Shown here one piece after another: positions 17,003-24,871 of a stretch of 64,000 bases of DNA. The notes beneath the pieces are model-generated. The model was not told the DNA's origin and ran no database searches. It saw only the letters and a list, made by a program, of their open reading frames with translations. The DNA comes from Octadecabacter algicola. GTDB taxonomy: Bacteria; Pseudomonadota; Alphaproteobacteria; Rhodobacterales; Rhodobacteraceae. The first letter of the stretch is position 1; every line of letters begins with the position of its first letter. The stretch lies in assembly GCF_021532625.1 (NCBI RefSeq), contig NZ_JAKGAR010000005.1, forward strand, positions 42,298-106,297, read 5' to 3'. Made by a program: the position numbers and the translations under genes.

Positions 17003-17868
17003 GACGTCCCCATATACTTATCAACCAGTGCCTTAGTGCCTTCGATGTTACCGCGGGATGACGCGCCAAACACAAGGCTTTCAACGCCGGGCAATTCGGA
17101 CAACCAATGGATCGCTTCATCCGCTGGAATGGCGCCGGACGCGTAAACGGACATTGCGACCGCTCGCACTCGTCCCGATTTCAACGCGTCAAGATAGGCA
17201 TCAAAACCACCAGACATGCGGAACCCGATCTTGTTAATGTTGGAACAGATGATCGGCTTTTCGATCCCCTGCCCTTCCAGCACCTCAAGCAACATCGGCA
17301 TGTTCATGGTGATGTAGGCCGGCTCTGCGTTGTATTTTTCCTTTATGTGATCGTGGAACACGCGGAACGCGGAATGGAACCCCATGCCCATCAGCAAATC
17401 GGTAAACACGTTTTGAATAAAGACGACGGGTGTGTTCTGGCCACGGAACATCTTCATTTCCATGTCGATCAACACCCGCGCGATCCCGTCGACATCCTTC
17501 GTCGCGAGTGCCTTAGTGCCGGTAAGTGCCGTTTTCAGCAGGCCGTCATCGGGCATGAAACCTGTCAACGCGCCAACCATTCCCTGTTCTGTCACGGCGT
17601 TCGCGTATTTATGGGCGTAGGGCATGCAAGGGTAATAGGTGAACCCTTCCCACCGTTTAGGGTCTTTCTTTTGCGCCTCAACGATCTCTCCAATGCGATC
17701 GTGTGTGGTGCACATGAATGTGCGAATGCCCGCGTCATAGGCAGACCCCAGAACAGACAGGATTGCATCCGTTTCCTGAAAACGCATTGCCTGCGCGCGT
17801 GCTTTTTCCTCGGACATGTGGTTGATACCGAAAAATTGGTTGTCGCCGAAAAGTAACTTATCCATCAT
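16999..17868 (-). CDS. Aldo/keto reductase-like TIM-barrel protein
   Basis: A 289-aa protein with an alternating strand-helix pattern of a TIM barrel. It opens with LLFGDNQFFGINH, has a DAGIRTFMCTTHDRIGEI segment at the position of the second barrel strand of aldo/keto reductases, and ends with SELPGVESLVFGASSRGNIEGT, close to the C-terminal cofactor-binding motif (VxxxVFGAS) of that superfamily. The usual catalytic Asp-Tyr-Lys-His set is not obvious, so the activity may differ. It follows the Gfo/Idh/MocA oxidoreductase by nine bases and overlaps the sulfotransferase gene. Modification of a sugar precursor is inferred. Confidence 0.55.
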   Translation of the reverse strand: MMDKLLFGDNQFFGINHMSEEKARAQAMRFQETDAILSVLGSAYDAGIRTFMCTTHDRIGEIVEAQKKDPKRWEGFTYYPCMPYAHKYANAVTEQGMVGALTGFMPDDGLLKTALTGTKALATKDVDGIARVLIDMEMKMFRGQNTPVVFIQNVFTDLLMGMGFHSAFRVFHDHIKEKYNAEPAYITMNMPMLLEVLEGQGIEKPIICSNINKIGFRMSGGFDAYLDALKSGRVRAVAMSVYASGAIPADEAIHWLSELPGVESLVFGASSRGNIEGTKALVDKYMGTS

Positions 17869-17877
17869 CCGCTCCCC

Positions 17878-18972
17878 TTAACGTCTCAACCAACCGCGCT
17901 TGCGCGGCTCTGGCTTTACTGGTGTCGGCGCTTCACCCACTGGGTGCCCCGTCTCGGCGTTTTCAATAATCATCGCCATGGTGCGATCTGTTTCAGCGGC
18001 AGAGCGGAACGTATTTTCCTGAGCCTCGTCCTTGCCCGCAATTGCGGCCTCAACGAAACGCGCGATCTGGGCGGAGTATTCTTCACCGCGCAGATAGAAC
18101 CATTCATCCTGCGTTAGCTCGGTCGTGTATTTCACCGACCAGCCCTTGCCGTAATCCGGCAAGTTTTCGTCTTCTTCACGCAGATAAACCTGACACTCTT
18201 GACGGTCCGCATAAGCGCGCCCTTTGGTGCCCATAATGGTGATCTTGGTGGACATCTTACGGTGGCTTTCATCCGACCAGTTCACCGAAAGCTGTGCGAC
18301 AGGTCCATTATCAAACCGCATGGTCGACATCACCTGATCGTCTGTTTCTTGCGAAAACACATGGCCCAGATCAGATCCCATCACCTGCTTTGGCGTGCCA
18401 AAATACCAATTCAACAGATTCAGTGGGTGCGCTGCGTAATCATATAAACAGCCACCACCCTCGGTTTTATCCGTACGCCACGTAGCGCGTTTGGATCGCA
18501 ATACAACAGGGCCATAGGCCTCAGCGATGACGTGAGTGATACGCCCAAGCGCACCACTGTCCACAATCCGTTTCAGTTCAGCAAAAGCACCCACATGACG
18601 ATAGTGATAGCCGACGCGATTGACCAAGCCTTTTTCTTCGGCCAGATCGGCAAGCGCGACACTGTCTGTCCAATCAAGGCAGAACGGCTTTTCGCAAAAA
18701 ACATGCAATCCACGTTCAAGGGCAGTGCGCACCATCGGCGCGTGCAGCTTGGAAGGGGTCGCGATGACAACAGCCTGCAATGCCTCGTCCGCCATTAGGG
18801 CATCGAACCCTTTAACGACGGGTGCAGCGATGTTCTTGGACAGAACGTCCGTAATAAATCCTGGCTGGTCGCACGCCAAAGTGTCGGTCAACGGGTGCGG
18901 GTTCACCATGGCAAAATGGCTTAGTCCCATTTTACCTAATCCCACTACGCCAATGCGCAAACGCTCACTCAT
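17878..18972 (-). CDS. Gfo/Idh/MocA family NAD(P)-dependent oxidoreductase
   Basis: A 364-aa protein from the ATG at 18972, which has AAAAAGGAG seven bases upstream; the frame is open to 19017 but that would read past a good ribosome site. The Rossmann motif GVVGLGKMGLSHFA is at the N-terminus, CEKPFCLDW is the conserved EKP motif, and HVGAFAELKRIVDSGALGRI plus GGGCLYDYAAHPLNLLNWYFG are the catalytic-domain signatures (G-x-x-D-x-x-x-H-like). Such enzymes oxidise or reduce nucleotide sugars such as UDP-GlcNAc derivatives. It heads the operon with the TIM-barrel protein, a sulfotransferase and the GT26 enzyme. The C-terminus is basic. Confidence 0.88.
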   Translation of the reverse strand: MSERLRIGVVGLGKMGLSHFAMVNPHPLTDTLACDQPGFITDVLSKNIAAPVVKGFDALMADEALQAVVIATPSKLHAPMVRTALERGLHVFCEKPFCLDWTDSVALADLAEEKGLVNRVGYHYRHVGAFAELKRIVDSGALGRITHVIAEAYGPVVLRSKRATWRTDKTEGGGCLYDYAAHPLNLLNWYFGTPKQVMGSDLGHVFSQETDDQVMSTMRFDNGPVAQLSVNWSDESHRKMSTKITIMGTKGRAYADRQECQVYLREEDENLPDYGKGWSVKYTTELTQDEWFYLRGEEYSAQIARFVEAAIAGKDEAQENTFRSAAETDRTMAMIIENAETGHPVGEAPTPVKPEPRKRGWLRR

Positions 18973-19000
18973 GCAAAAAGCTCCTTTTTCATCGGTCCGT

Positions 19001-19114
19001 TTAATACTTTTGGTCATTCAAATCGTCAGGGGATCGATGACCGATAATTGCGAAAATAAAAAGGCCACCAGCGACCATAATTACGATTAACGCCCAAATC
19101 GAAAAAAACGGCAA
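19001..19114 (-). CDS. Possible 37-aa single-span membrane protein
   Basis: On the minus strand, in the gap between a sulfotransferase gene and the oxidoreductase, a TTG at 19114 opens a 37-codon frame: a strongly hydrophobic stretch (FFSIWALIVIMVAGGLFIF) followed by a polar tail AIIGHRSPDDLNDQKY. GGGGA lies about ten bases upstream. It ends 28 bases before the oxidoreductase start and is in the direction of the operon. One membrane helix with a charged tail is a plausible small protein, but the start codon is weak and such a short frame could be chance. Confidence 0.35.
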   Translation of the reverse strand: MPFFSIWALIVIMVAGGLFIFAIIGHRSPDDLNDQKY

Positions 19115-19146
19115 GAAATAGCTGTCCCCAATAAGCTGATGCCGTC

Positions 19147-20004
19147 CTAGATATCCAATCCGGTTATGGTCTTTACCCGTGCGCGGTCCAGTTCAAACCG
19201 TCCCGCGACCTCCTCAAATCCCGTGATCTCAACCGCGATATCCTGCTTAAGGAAAGGCGCAATCAACTTCTTTTGGAGCGCTTGGGGCACGGCGCGGCGC
19301 AGTCCAGTTTCCACCCAAGGCGCGCGACCCCGCAATGATTTCAATGCGCGCCCCAATCCTGTCGCGCGGTGTGCGCTGTGTTTAGCCCCATCCTGCTTGG
19401 ATGCTGGCGGCGGAGGAGGAGGCGCAATGCCAAGATGTTGCGCCGCAACAGCACTGACCGCCGCCGGATCAGCCGTCAGATCCTTAAAATCAATGAACAA
19501 GAACCGCTCAATATCAAATACTTCAAGATAGCGGTCAATCTGATCGGCGTATTTGCTGGCCAGTTCGATCATCGGGTCAGCGTCCAGAACATCAGTCATC
19601 GACACTGGGCCTTTAGGTGCATCCCCATAGCGCAACCGGTGTTTATATGCCGATACCGCGCGCGCGACGGGATCGCGCAGGATGTAAATCAATCGCGCTT
19701 CAGGGTTCAAATCCGCAATACGCTGGGGCACGGGCGCTGTGATCCCCGGTGCGTCGGCATCCCCTAAAGCGTGGGCTGGACGCAGGAAACTATAAGTAGT
19801 GGACGCATCGAGCAGAACCTTCGCGTCAGGATTTGAAAAACACGCAGCATACCAGTCCGGGCCACGGTCATACTGGCCGGTCAAGTATTGAGGCTCTTTC
19901 GGATTGGACACGCAGACATCCGGTGATTGATCCAACAGAGCGGCCAATAACGTCGTGCCCGCCTTTTGCGCCCCGATCAAATAGGCATTTGGGGCTACGG
20001 CCAT
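19147..20004 (-). CDS. Sulfotransferase family protein
   Basis: A 285-aa protein from the ATG at 20004, chosen because GGAGA lies eight bases upstream and the P-loop follows at once (YLIGAQKAGTTLLAALLDQ); the open frame extends to 20148. The 3'-phosphate loop is LIYILRDPVARAVSAYKHR. EPQYL and DASTTY are further features of heparan-type sulfotransferase domains. An odd run of six prolines (APPPPPPAS) sits at about residue 201. It lies upstream of the oxidoreductase operon on the same strand and divergent from the acyltransferase gene. Sulfation of the polysaccharide is inferred. Confidence 0.84.
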   Translation of the reverse strand: MAVAPNAYLIGAQKAGTTLLAALLDQSPDVCVSNPKEPQYLTGQYDRGPDWYAACFSNPDAKVLLDASTTYSFLRPAHALGDADAPGITAPVPQRIADLNPEARLIYILRDPVARAVSAYKHRLRYGDAPKGPVSMTDVLDADPMIELASKYADQIDRYLEVFDIERFLFIDFKDLTADPAAVSAVAAQHLGIAPPPPPPASKQDGAKHSAHRATGLGRALKSLRGRAPWVETGLRRAVPQALQKKLIAPFLKQDIAVEITGFEEVAGRFELDRARVKTITGLDI

Positions 20005-20198
20005 GGCAAATTCTCCGATCCGAGGGCAATAGTATGGGTGCGCCGATACCAATATACGCCGCCCGCAGCTTTTGCACCGCCAAGCGACACTGATTACTGG
20101 ATTTTTGCGGCACACTGTGCTTTCTACCCCGCAGTGCACGTCAAACAACCCCTTGTTTCTGCGGCACTCTGGATCAAACAGCGGATGATACTCTGCGG

Positions 20199-22157
20199 AT
20201 GAAATATCGCCCCGAAATTGATGGCCTACGGTCGATCGCAGTTATTCCTGTGATCCTGTTTCATGGCGGGTTCACGCTATTTTCTGGCGGATTTGTAGGT
20301 GTGGACGTGTTCTTCGTCATTTCAGGGTATCTGATCACATCGATCATCCTGAAAGGTCTAGAAGACGGCTCGTTCTCTTTAATGGATTTCTATGCGCGGC
20401 GGTGTCGCCGTATCTTACCCGCGCTGTTCTTTATCATCCTTGTCACATTGCCCTTTGCATGGGTCTGGATGTTGCCGCTGCAGTTCAAAGACCATGCACA
20501 ATCCATGGTCGCGGTGACTGTCTTTGCCTCCAACATCCTATTCTGGATCGAAAGCGGTTATTTCGCCCCAGCGGCCGAGCTTAAGCCCCTGTTGCATACG
20601 TGGTCCCTCGCGGTTGAGGAACAATACTACGTATTTTTCCCGCTGATCCTGATGCTGTTCTGGTTGCGATCGCGTGTGGTCTCGATCTCATTATTGGCTT
20701 TGATCTTTATCGCCAGTTTACTGGCTGCCGAATGGGGCTGGCGCAACGCGCCCTCCGCAAACTTCTACCTGCTGCCGTTTCGAGCGTGGGAATTGATGAT
20801 GGGCTCACTCACAGCAATTTGGCTGTTACGGCGCGGTGCGGACGCGCGGCCTAACAATGCGTTATCAGCCATCGGGTTGGCGATGATCCTTGCCTCGATC
20901 TTTGTCTATGATGGTGAAACGCCCTTCCCGTCCCTGTATGCATTGCTGCCTGTGGCAGGTACGGCAATGGTGATTGCGTTTGCAGGAACAGGCACAGCCG
21001 TCGCCAGCCTGTTGTCGCGTAAGGCCTTCGTTGGCATCGGGTTGATCAGTTACTCGGCCTATCTATGGCACCAGCCGCTCTTTGCCTTTGCCCGTTTGGC
21101 CGACAGTGCCGAGCCGCCCCACTGGCTGATGGCGACCCTAGCGGTTGCGTCCCTCGGACTGGCAGTGTTGACGTGGCGCTTTGTTGAACGGCCATTTCGC
21201 AAACCTCGGGCTGGCGCGGGGCGCACGTTGATCGCAGCTGGAACAGCGTCTGTCGCGATAGGTATAAGCGGGGCTATGCTGTCGACCGTTGAATGGCAGC
21301 GCAATTTCTTTATCCGCACCCTACCCGACGAAAACCAGCCTTTGCTTGCCCGCATTGAGCAAGTGCGCAGTGAACATGCCTTTTCACTGGATCGCCCAGA
21401 TCAATGCCTATTTGTCCTTGAAGACATTACGCCAGACCTGCGCGACCAATTTGACAAGTGCGCCGCCGAACACGGACCCGCTATTGCCATCCTCGGCGAC
21501 AGCCATTCGCGCGATGTATTCAATGCCGTCGCCCCACTATTAGATCGCAGGTTCGCAATTCGCATTCCGCAAAAAGACTGCCGCCCGCATATCCTCGGGT
21601 CCGTGTGTGAAATCGGTCATGTCGCCGACGTGATCGACACTTTCGGCGATGACATCAAACATCTGTTTTACGTACAGGCAGGGTTCTGGCTGTTCCTTGA
21701 TAAAAATGGCGAAGAGCTAGATCGACTTTTGTTTGGCGCAGGCCGCGACATCGAAAACCCGCAACTTGATCTGGCGGCAATCGACCGTACATTGCCGATC
21801 CTGCAAGGGATCAATGCCGACGTGCCTGTCACATGGATCGGCCCGCGACTGGAACCTTATATGTTCTGGGATGAAATGCTCGGGCAATCCTGCATCGGCG
21901 TGCAAGACCACCTGCACCTACGCCCCGGCCATCGCGAAGCCTTCGAAGCGCTTAACGCCCACCTCGCACAAGCAGTGCCTGCCGCTGGTCTGGGGTTTAT
22001 CTCCGAGATGAAGGCCGTGAATTTTGATCCCGCGACCGAGATTTACAGCTGCGATCAACTCTATTGGTCTGACAGCGATCATTGGAGCAAAGCTGGCGAA
22101 GACTTGTTTGGCCCTCGATTGGCCGACGCACTCAACGCCGTTCTGGCGACAGACTAG
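20199..22157 (+). CDS. Acyltransferase 3 (OafA/YrhL type) with C-terminal SGNH domain
   Basis: A 652-aa protein. The N-terminal ~370 residues hold about ten membrane segments with the family signature YRPEIDGLRSIAV and the catalytic-region His22 (LFHGG), then GVDVFFVISGYLIT, FYARRCRRILPA and HTWSLAVEEQYY. The C-terminal ~240 residues form an SGNH domain: AILGDSHSRD holds the nucleophile serine and SDSDHWSKAG the Asp-x-x-His pair. Fusions of this kind O-acetylate periplasmic glycans. It is read away from the sulfotransferase gene and overlaps the convergent rhomboid gene by four bases. Acetylation of the EPS is the likely role. Confidence 0.9.
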   Translation: MKYRPEIDGLRSIAVIPVILFHGGFTLFSGGFVGVDVFFVISGYLITSIILKGLEDGSFSLMDFYARRCRRILPALFFIILVTLPFAWVWMLPLQFKDHAQSMVAVTVFASNILFWIESGYFAPAAELKPLLHTWSLAVEEQYYVFFPLILMLFWLRSRVVSISLLALIFIASLLAAEWGWRNAPSANFYLLPFRAWELMMGSLTAIWLLRRGADARPNNALSAIGLAMILASIFVYDGETPFPSLYALLPVAGTAMVIAFAGTGTAVASLLSRKAFVGIGLISYSAYLWHQPLFAFARLADSAEPPHWLMATLAVASLGLAVLTWRFVERPFRKPRAGAGRTLIAAGTASVAIGISGAMLSTVEWQRNFFIRTLPDENQPLLARIEQVRSEHAFSLDRPDQCLFVLEDITPDLRDQFDKCAAEHGPAIAILGDSHSRDVFNAVAPLLDRRFAIRIPQKDCRPHILGSVCEIGHVADVIDTFGDDIKHLFYVQAGFWLFLDKNGEELDRLLFGAGRDIENPQLDLAAIDRTLPILQGINADVPVTWIGPRLEPYMFWDEMLGQSCIGVQDHLHLRPGHREAFEALNAHLAQAVPAAGLGFISEMKAVNFDPATEIYSCDQLYWSDSDHWSKAGEDLFGPRLADALNAVLATD

Positions 22158-22813
22158 GACTCCGGTTTTGCTGGCTTCTTTGTTGTGTCAACACGAGGAC
22201 GCGGGTCAATCACTGTGGCGAAAAACCAACCCGTGATGAAACCGCCAAGGTGAGTTTCCCACGCCAATTGACCGTCCATTGCCCACCACAAGACCAGATT
22301 CAAACCGATCAGCAACACGATAGCTTGCGCGATGGGCCACAAGCCCTGCTCTGCGCTGAACCTGTCCATATACGTCCATGCCAACAGTCCACCCGCCAAT
22401 CCGAACAAGGCCCCGGATGCGCCGACCATCGGCTGGACACCCGTGCTTAACAACGCATATCCCGCCGCCCCTCCAACAACGGCCGCCGCATACAACAGCA
22501 CAAATCCGCGCCCGCCAACCCGTTTGATCACCGGTGGTGCCAGCGACCATAACGTCACCATGTTAAAGACCAAATGCGCCAGACCGCCGTGCAAAAAGCT
22601 GTAGGTAACGAACATGAACCACGGTTGACTTGCGTAGTTCGGGTTCCAATTGTCCAGTAAGCCAGGCCAAAAGCCACCAAACTCATATGCAGTCTGGCGC
22701 AGACGTTGGTTACCGATCAGGCCCCAATCGGCCAACTGCAAGGAAAACTCGATCGCAACACACAAGGCAACCAAGGTGATAACGATCTGGCGGCGAACAA
22801 CTACGGACGCCAT
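22154..22813 (-). CDS. Rhomboid family intramembrane serine protease
   Basis: A 219-aa membrane protein with six hydrophobic segments. HGGLAHLVFNM (His80, Asn84) is the H-x-x-x-N motif in the second segment, GASGALFG holds the nucleophile Ser133, and WETHLGGFITG gives the partner His188. These match the rhomboid catalytic dyad and oxyanion residues. It is the last gene of the leftward operon from the sugar transferase, overlapping the beta-barrel gene by 13 bases. Rhomboid proteases in exosortase-linked loci may trim sorted proteins; that link is an inference. Confidence 0.9.
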   Translation of the reverse strand: MASVVVRRQIVITLVALCVAIEFSLQLADWGLIGNQRLRQTAYEFGGFWPGLLDNWNPNYASQPWFMFVTYSFLHGGLAHLVFNMVTLWSLAPPVIKRVGGRGFVLLYAAAVVGGAAGYALLSTGVQPMVGASGALFGLAGGLLAWTYMDRFSAEQGLWPIAQAIVLLIGLNLVLWWAMDGQLAWETHLGGFITGWFFATVIDPRPRVDTTKKPAKPES

Positions 22814-24129
22814 CCGACCGAGGTTTCCAACCCAACAAAAATTTCATTTTCCCGCGTCGACGCTGAACCATCTTCATCGACGAAAGAATGGGTCAGTCGC
22901 GTGGTCAGCGCCCAGTCTTCGGTCAGGTCATGACTAAAGCCCACGCCAAGTTCCAGTCGAGACGTGTCTTCATTCGCACCAAGCACATCAGTAATCTGAT
23001 AGGTCAGGTTCGATGAAATACGTGACGTGTTATTTAAATCACGACGCCAGTTCAACCGCAGGCGGCTGTTCAGGGTTTCATCCCCATCGGTATCCGTGGC
23101 GAACCGTTGATTAAACGAAACCGAATAACGGCCGTCACGCAATTCTTCGCCGTAATTCAACGTAAGCAGCGGGCGCACGCGGTCTGACTCACCCTCGGTC
23201 AATCCGACATCCGCGCGCCATTCCCCGCGTCGCGTTTCAAACGATGTGCCAACAGTCGCGGTGGTCCGGCGACCAGATTCCGTCACATCGGATTCGAGCG
23301 AGTAGCGCAAAGACCCGTTCGGGCGATCTTGCGTGATGTTGATCCCGTAAGAAAGCCCGTCTTCGACGGTTTCCGTTCCGCCGTTTGTAACGCTCACGCG
23401 GCTCAGCCCGACTGAGAGAGCAGCGTCCAAAGCGGGCGTGATAGCCAGTTGCGCACCAGCAGACAGGTTCTCGGTTACAACATCACGGCCGGTAACGCGG
23501 TCCGCGTCCGACAGTGAGTAGCCAAGGGTCGCCGTGATCCGCTGATCAATCTCGAACCGCAAGTTCACGCTGCCTGTATAGGTCTGTAAATCCACCAAAG
23601 ACGCACTGGTCGTGTCTGTGTAATCCGTTTCGCGGTACCGCAAATTGACCGTCCCGCCAAATCGCGCCTCGCGGCCAAATGTCAGGCCGACCCCACCGCC
23701 AAAATCTTCGCGGGTGCCGTCGTCCAAAACCAATACACCGGGCGCGTCATCGTCTTCAACAAAACTGTCGGCATCAGACTGACGATAGGACAGATTGGTT
23801 GTGATAGCTGTTTGGCGGCTTTGGATTCCATACGATAAGGCCACGCGCGGGTTTTGGATTTCCGCCGAAATTCCGTCGTCAAAGGATTCTTCAATCGCAC
23901 CACCGAGAGTAAATTCGAAGTCCTGCGTCCGCGTAGAGCTCTGCAATGCGAAACCAAGGTTCGTGCGACCTAGCACGCCATCCGTGTCGGAATACGTTAG
24001 CCCTTGGGAAAAGGTCAGTGTAGCCTCAAGTCCCGCCGCGTCTTGCGCAGACGACGCACTCGCATATAGGGCAAAAACCGCCCCAACAGCCAGCGCCCCG
24101 ATGGCGTTGTGTTTCCCCCCCAGCATCAT
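22801..24129 (-). CDS. Outer-membrane beta-barrel protein of the EPS export operon
   Basis: A 442-aa protein with a signal peptide (residues about 1-28, ending ASASSAQD). The rest is made of repeated amphipathic strands with alternating polar and hydrophobic residues and frequent acidic turns, and the last residues (SVGWRP) close a strand, as in barrels. It sits next to the Wza-type exporter with a three-base gap. Exosortase loci of the PEP-CTERM type commonly encode a barrel protein in this position, proposed to take part in EPS passage across the outer membrane. I do not see a match to a named barrel family. Confidence 0.7.
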   Translation of the reverse strand: MMLGGKHNAIGALAVGAVFALYASASSAQDAAGLEATLTFSQGLTYSDTDGVLGRTNLGFALQSSTRTQDFEFTLGGAIEESFDDGISAEIQNPRVALSYGIQSRQTAITTNLSYRQSDADSFVEDDDAPGVLVLDDGTREDFGGGVGLTFGREARFGGTVNLRYRETDYTDTTSASLVDLQTYTGSVNLRFEIDQRITATLGYSLSDADRVTGRDVVTENLSAGAQLAITPALDAALSVGLSRVSVTNGGTETVEDGLSYGINITQDRPNGSLRYSLESDVTESGRRTTATVGTSFETRRGEWRADVGLTEGESDRVRPLLTLNYGEELRDGRYSVSFNQRFATDTDGDETLNSRLRLNWRRDLNNTSRISSNLTYQITDVLGANEDTSRLELGVGFSHDLTEDWALTTRLTHSFVDEDGSASTRENEIFVGLETSVGWRP

Positions 24130-24132
24130 CGG

Positions 24133-24756
24133 TTATTCGAACAAACGCCGCTCGGGAACTACGATCACGTCGCCCTCTTCCATCACGATGTTGTTTTGCA
24201 ACGCGGCCCCATCAAGGATGGCGCGGTAGTTGATCTCAAACAGGTGAGTTTGGCCGGTGTGTTGGTCAGTGCGGCGCAGTTGCACGCGCTTGTCTGCTGC
24301 AAAACGGGTCAAACCACCTGTGCGGGCCATGGCCTGCAAGAACCGCGTGCCAGGTGCCACCGCCACTGTCCCGGGAGAGTTCACCTCACCCAAGAAGAAA
24401 ATTTCGATCGTCGGGTCGGGCGCAGGGGCCATGATAACCGGAGCAGGTTCATTGCGTTCACCGGGCAAGACCGCCACAAACACATTTGGCACCGTGGCAA
24501 AGTTCGGCGCGATGGCGGCCCGCAATGTGGCCTCAACTTCACCGACCGTGCGGCCCGCTACGAGGACCGTACCCGCCAGTGGGAAACTGATGCGCCCGTC
24601 GCTCAGAACAACCGCAGAGCGGTTCAATTCGGAGTCTTCAAGAACTTCGACGACCAGAGTATCGCCAGCCCGCACCCGATATTCGCTCTGTGCAATTGCA
24701 ACAGTGGCCGTCAACACGGCCACTACCGCTAAGATCAACGTTCTAATATGTCCCAT
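24133..24756 (-). CDS. Polysaccharide biosynthesis/export protein (Wza-type, SLBB)
   Basis: A 207-aa protein from the ATG at 24756 (the frame is open to 24798 but the signal peptide begins here). After the signal peptide (ending VAIAQ), EYRVRAGDTLVVEV opens the poly_export domain with SFPLAGTVLVAGRTVGEVE; FFLGEVNSPGTVAVAPGTRFLQAMARTGG is the SLBB fold. No lipobox cysteine follows the signal, unlike Escherichia coli Wza, and the protein is short, so it may pair with the barrel gene just downstream to form the outer-membrane channel. It lies between the TPR lipoprotein and the barrel gene on the same strand. Confidence 0.88.
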   Translation of the reverse strand: MGHIRTLILAVVAVLTATVAIAQSEYRVRAGDTLVVEVLEDSELNRSAVVLSDGRISFPLAGTVLVAGRTVGEVEATLRAAIAPNFATVPNVFVAVLPGERNEPAPVIMAPAPDPTIEIFFLGEVNSPGTVAVAPGTRFLQAMARTGGLTRFAADKRVQLRRTDQHTGQTHLFEINYRAILDGAALQNNIVMEEGDVIVVPERRLFE

Positions 24757-24871
24757 GGATTGTCCGCCTTCATCCCGTTTTCCCGCATCATCGTTCAAAA
24801 CGACCCAATAGAGAAGGCCAGAAACACCGGACCCGCCCCAAAGGATTGGCCTGTAGTTTTGGCGTCACGCC

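Noticed and set aside
17107..17856. A 249-codon plus-strand frame antisense to the TIM-barrel gene
   Set aside because: His/Arg/Cys-rich shadow composition with no domain pattern; the opposite strand carries the gene.
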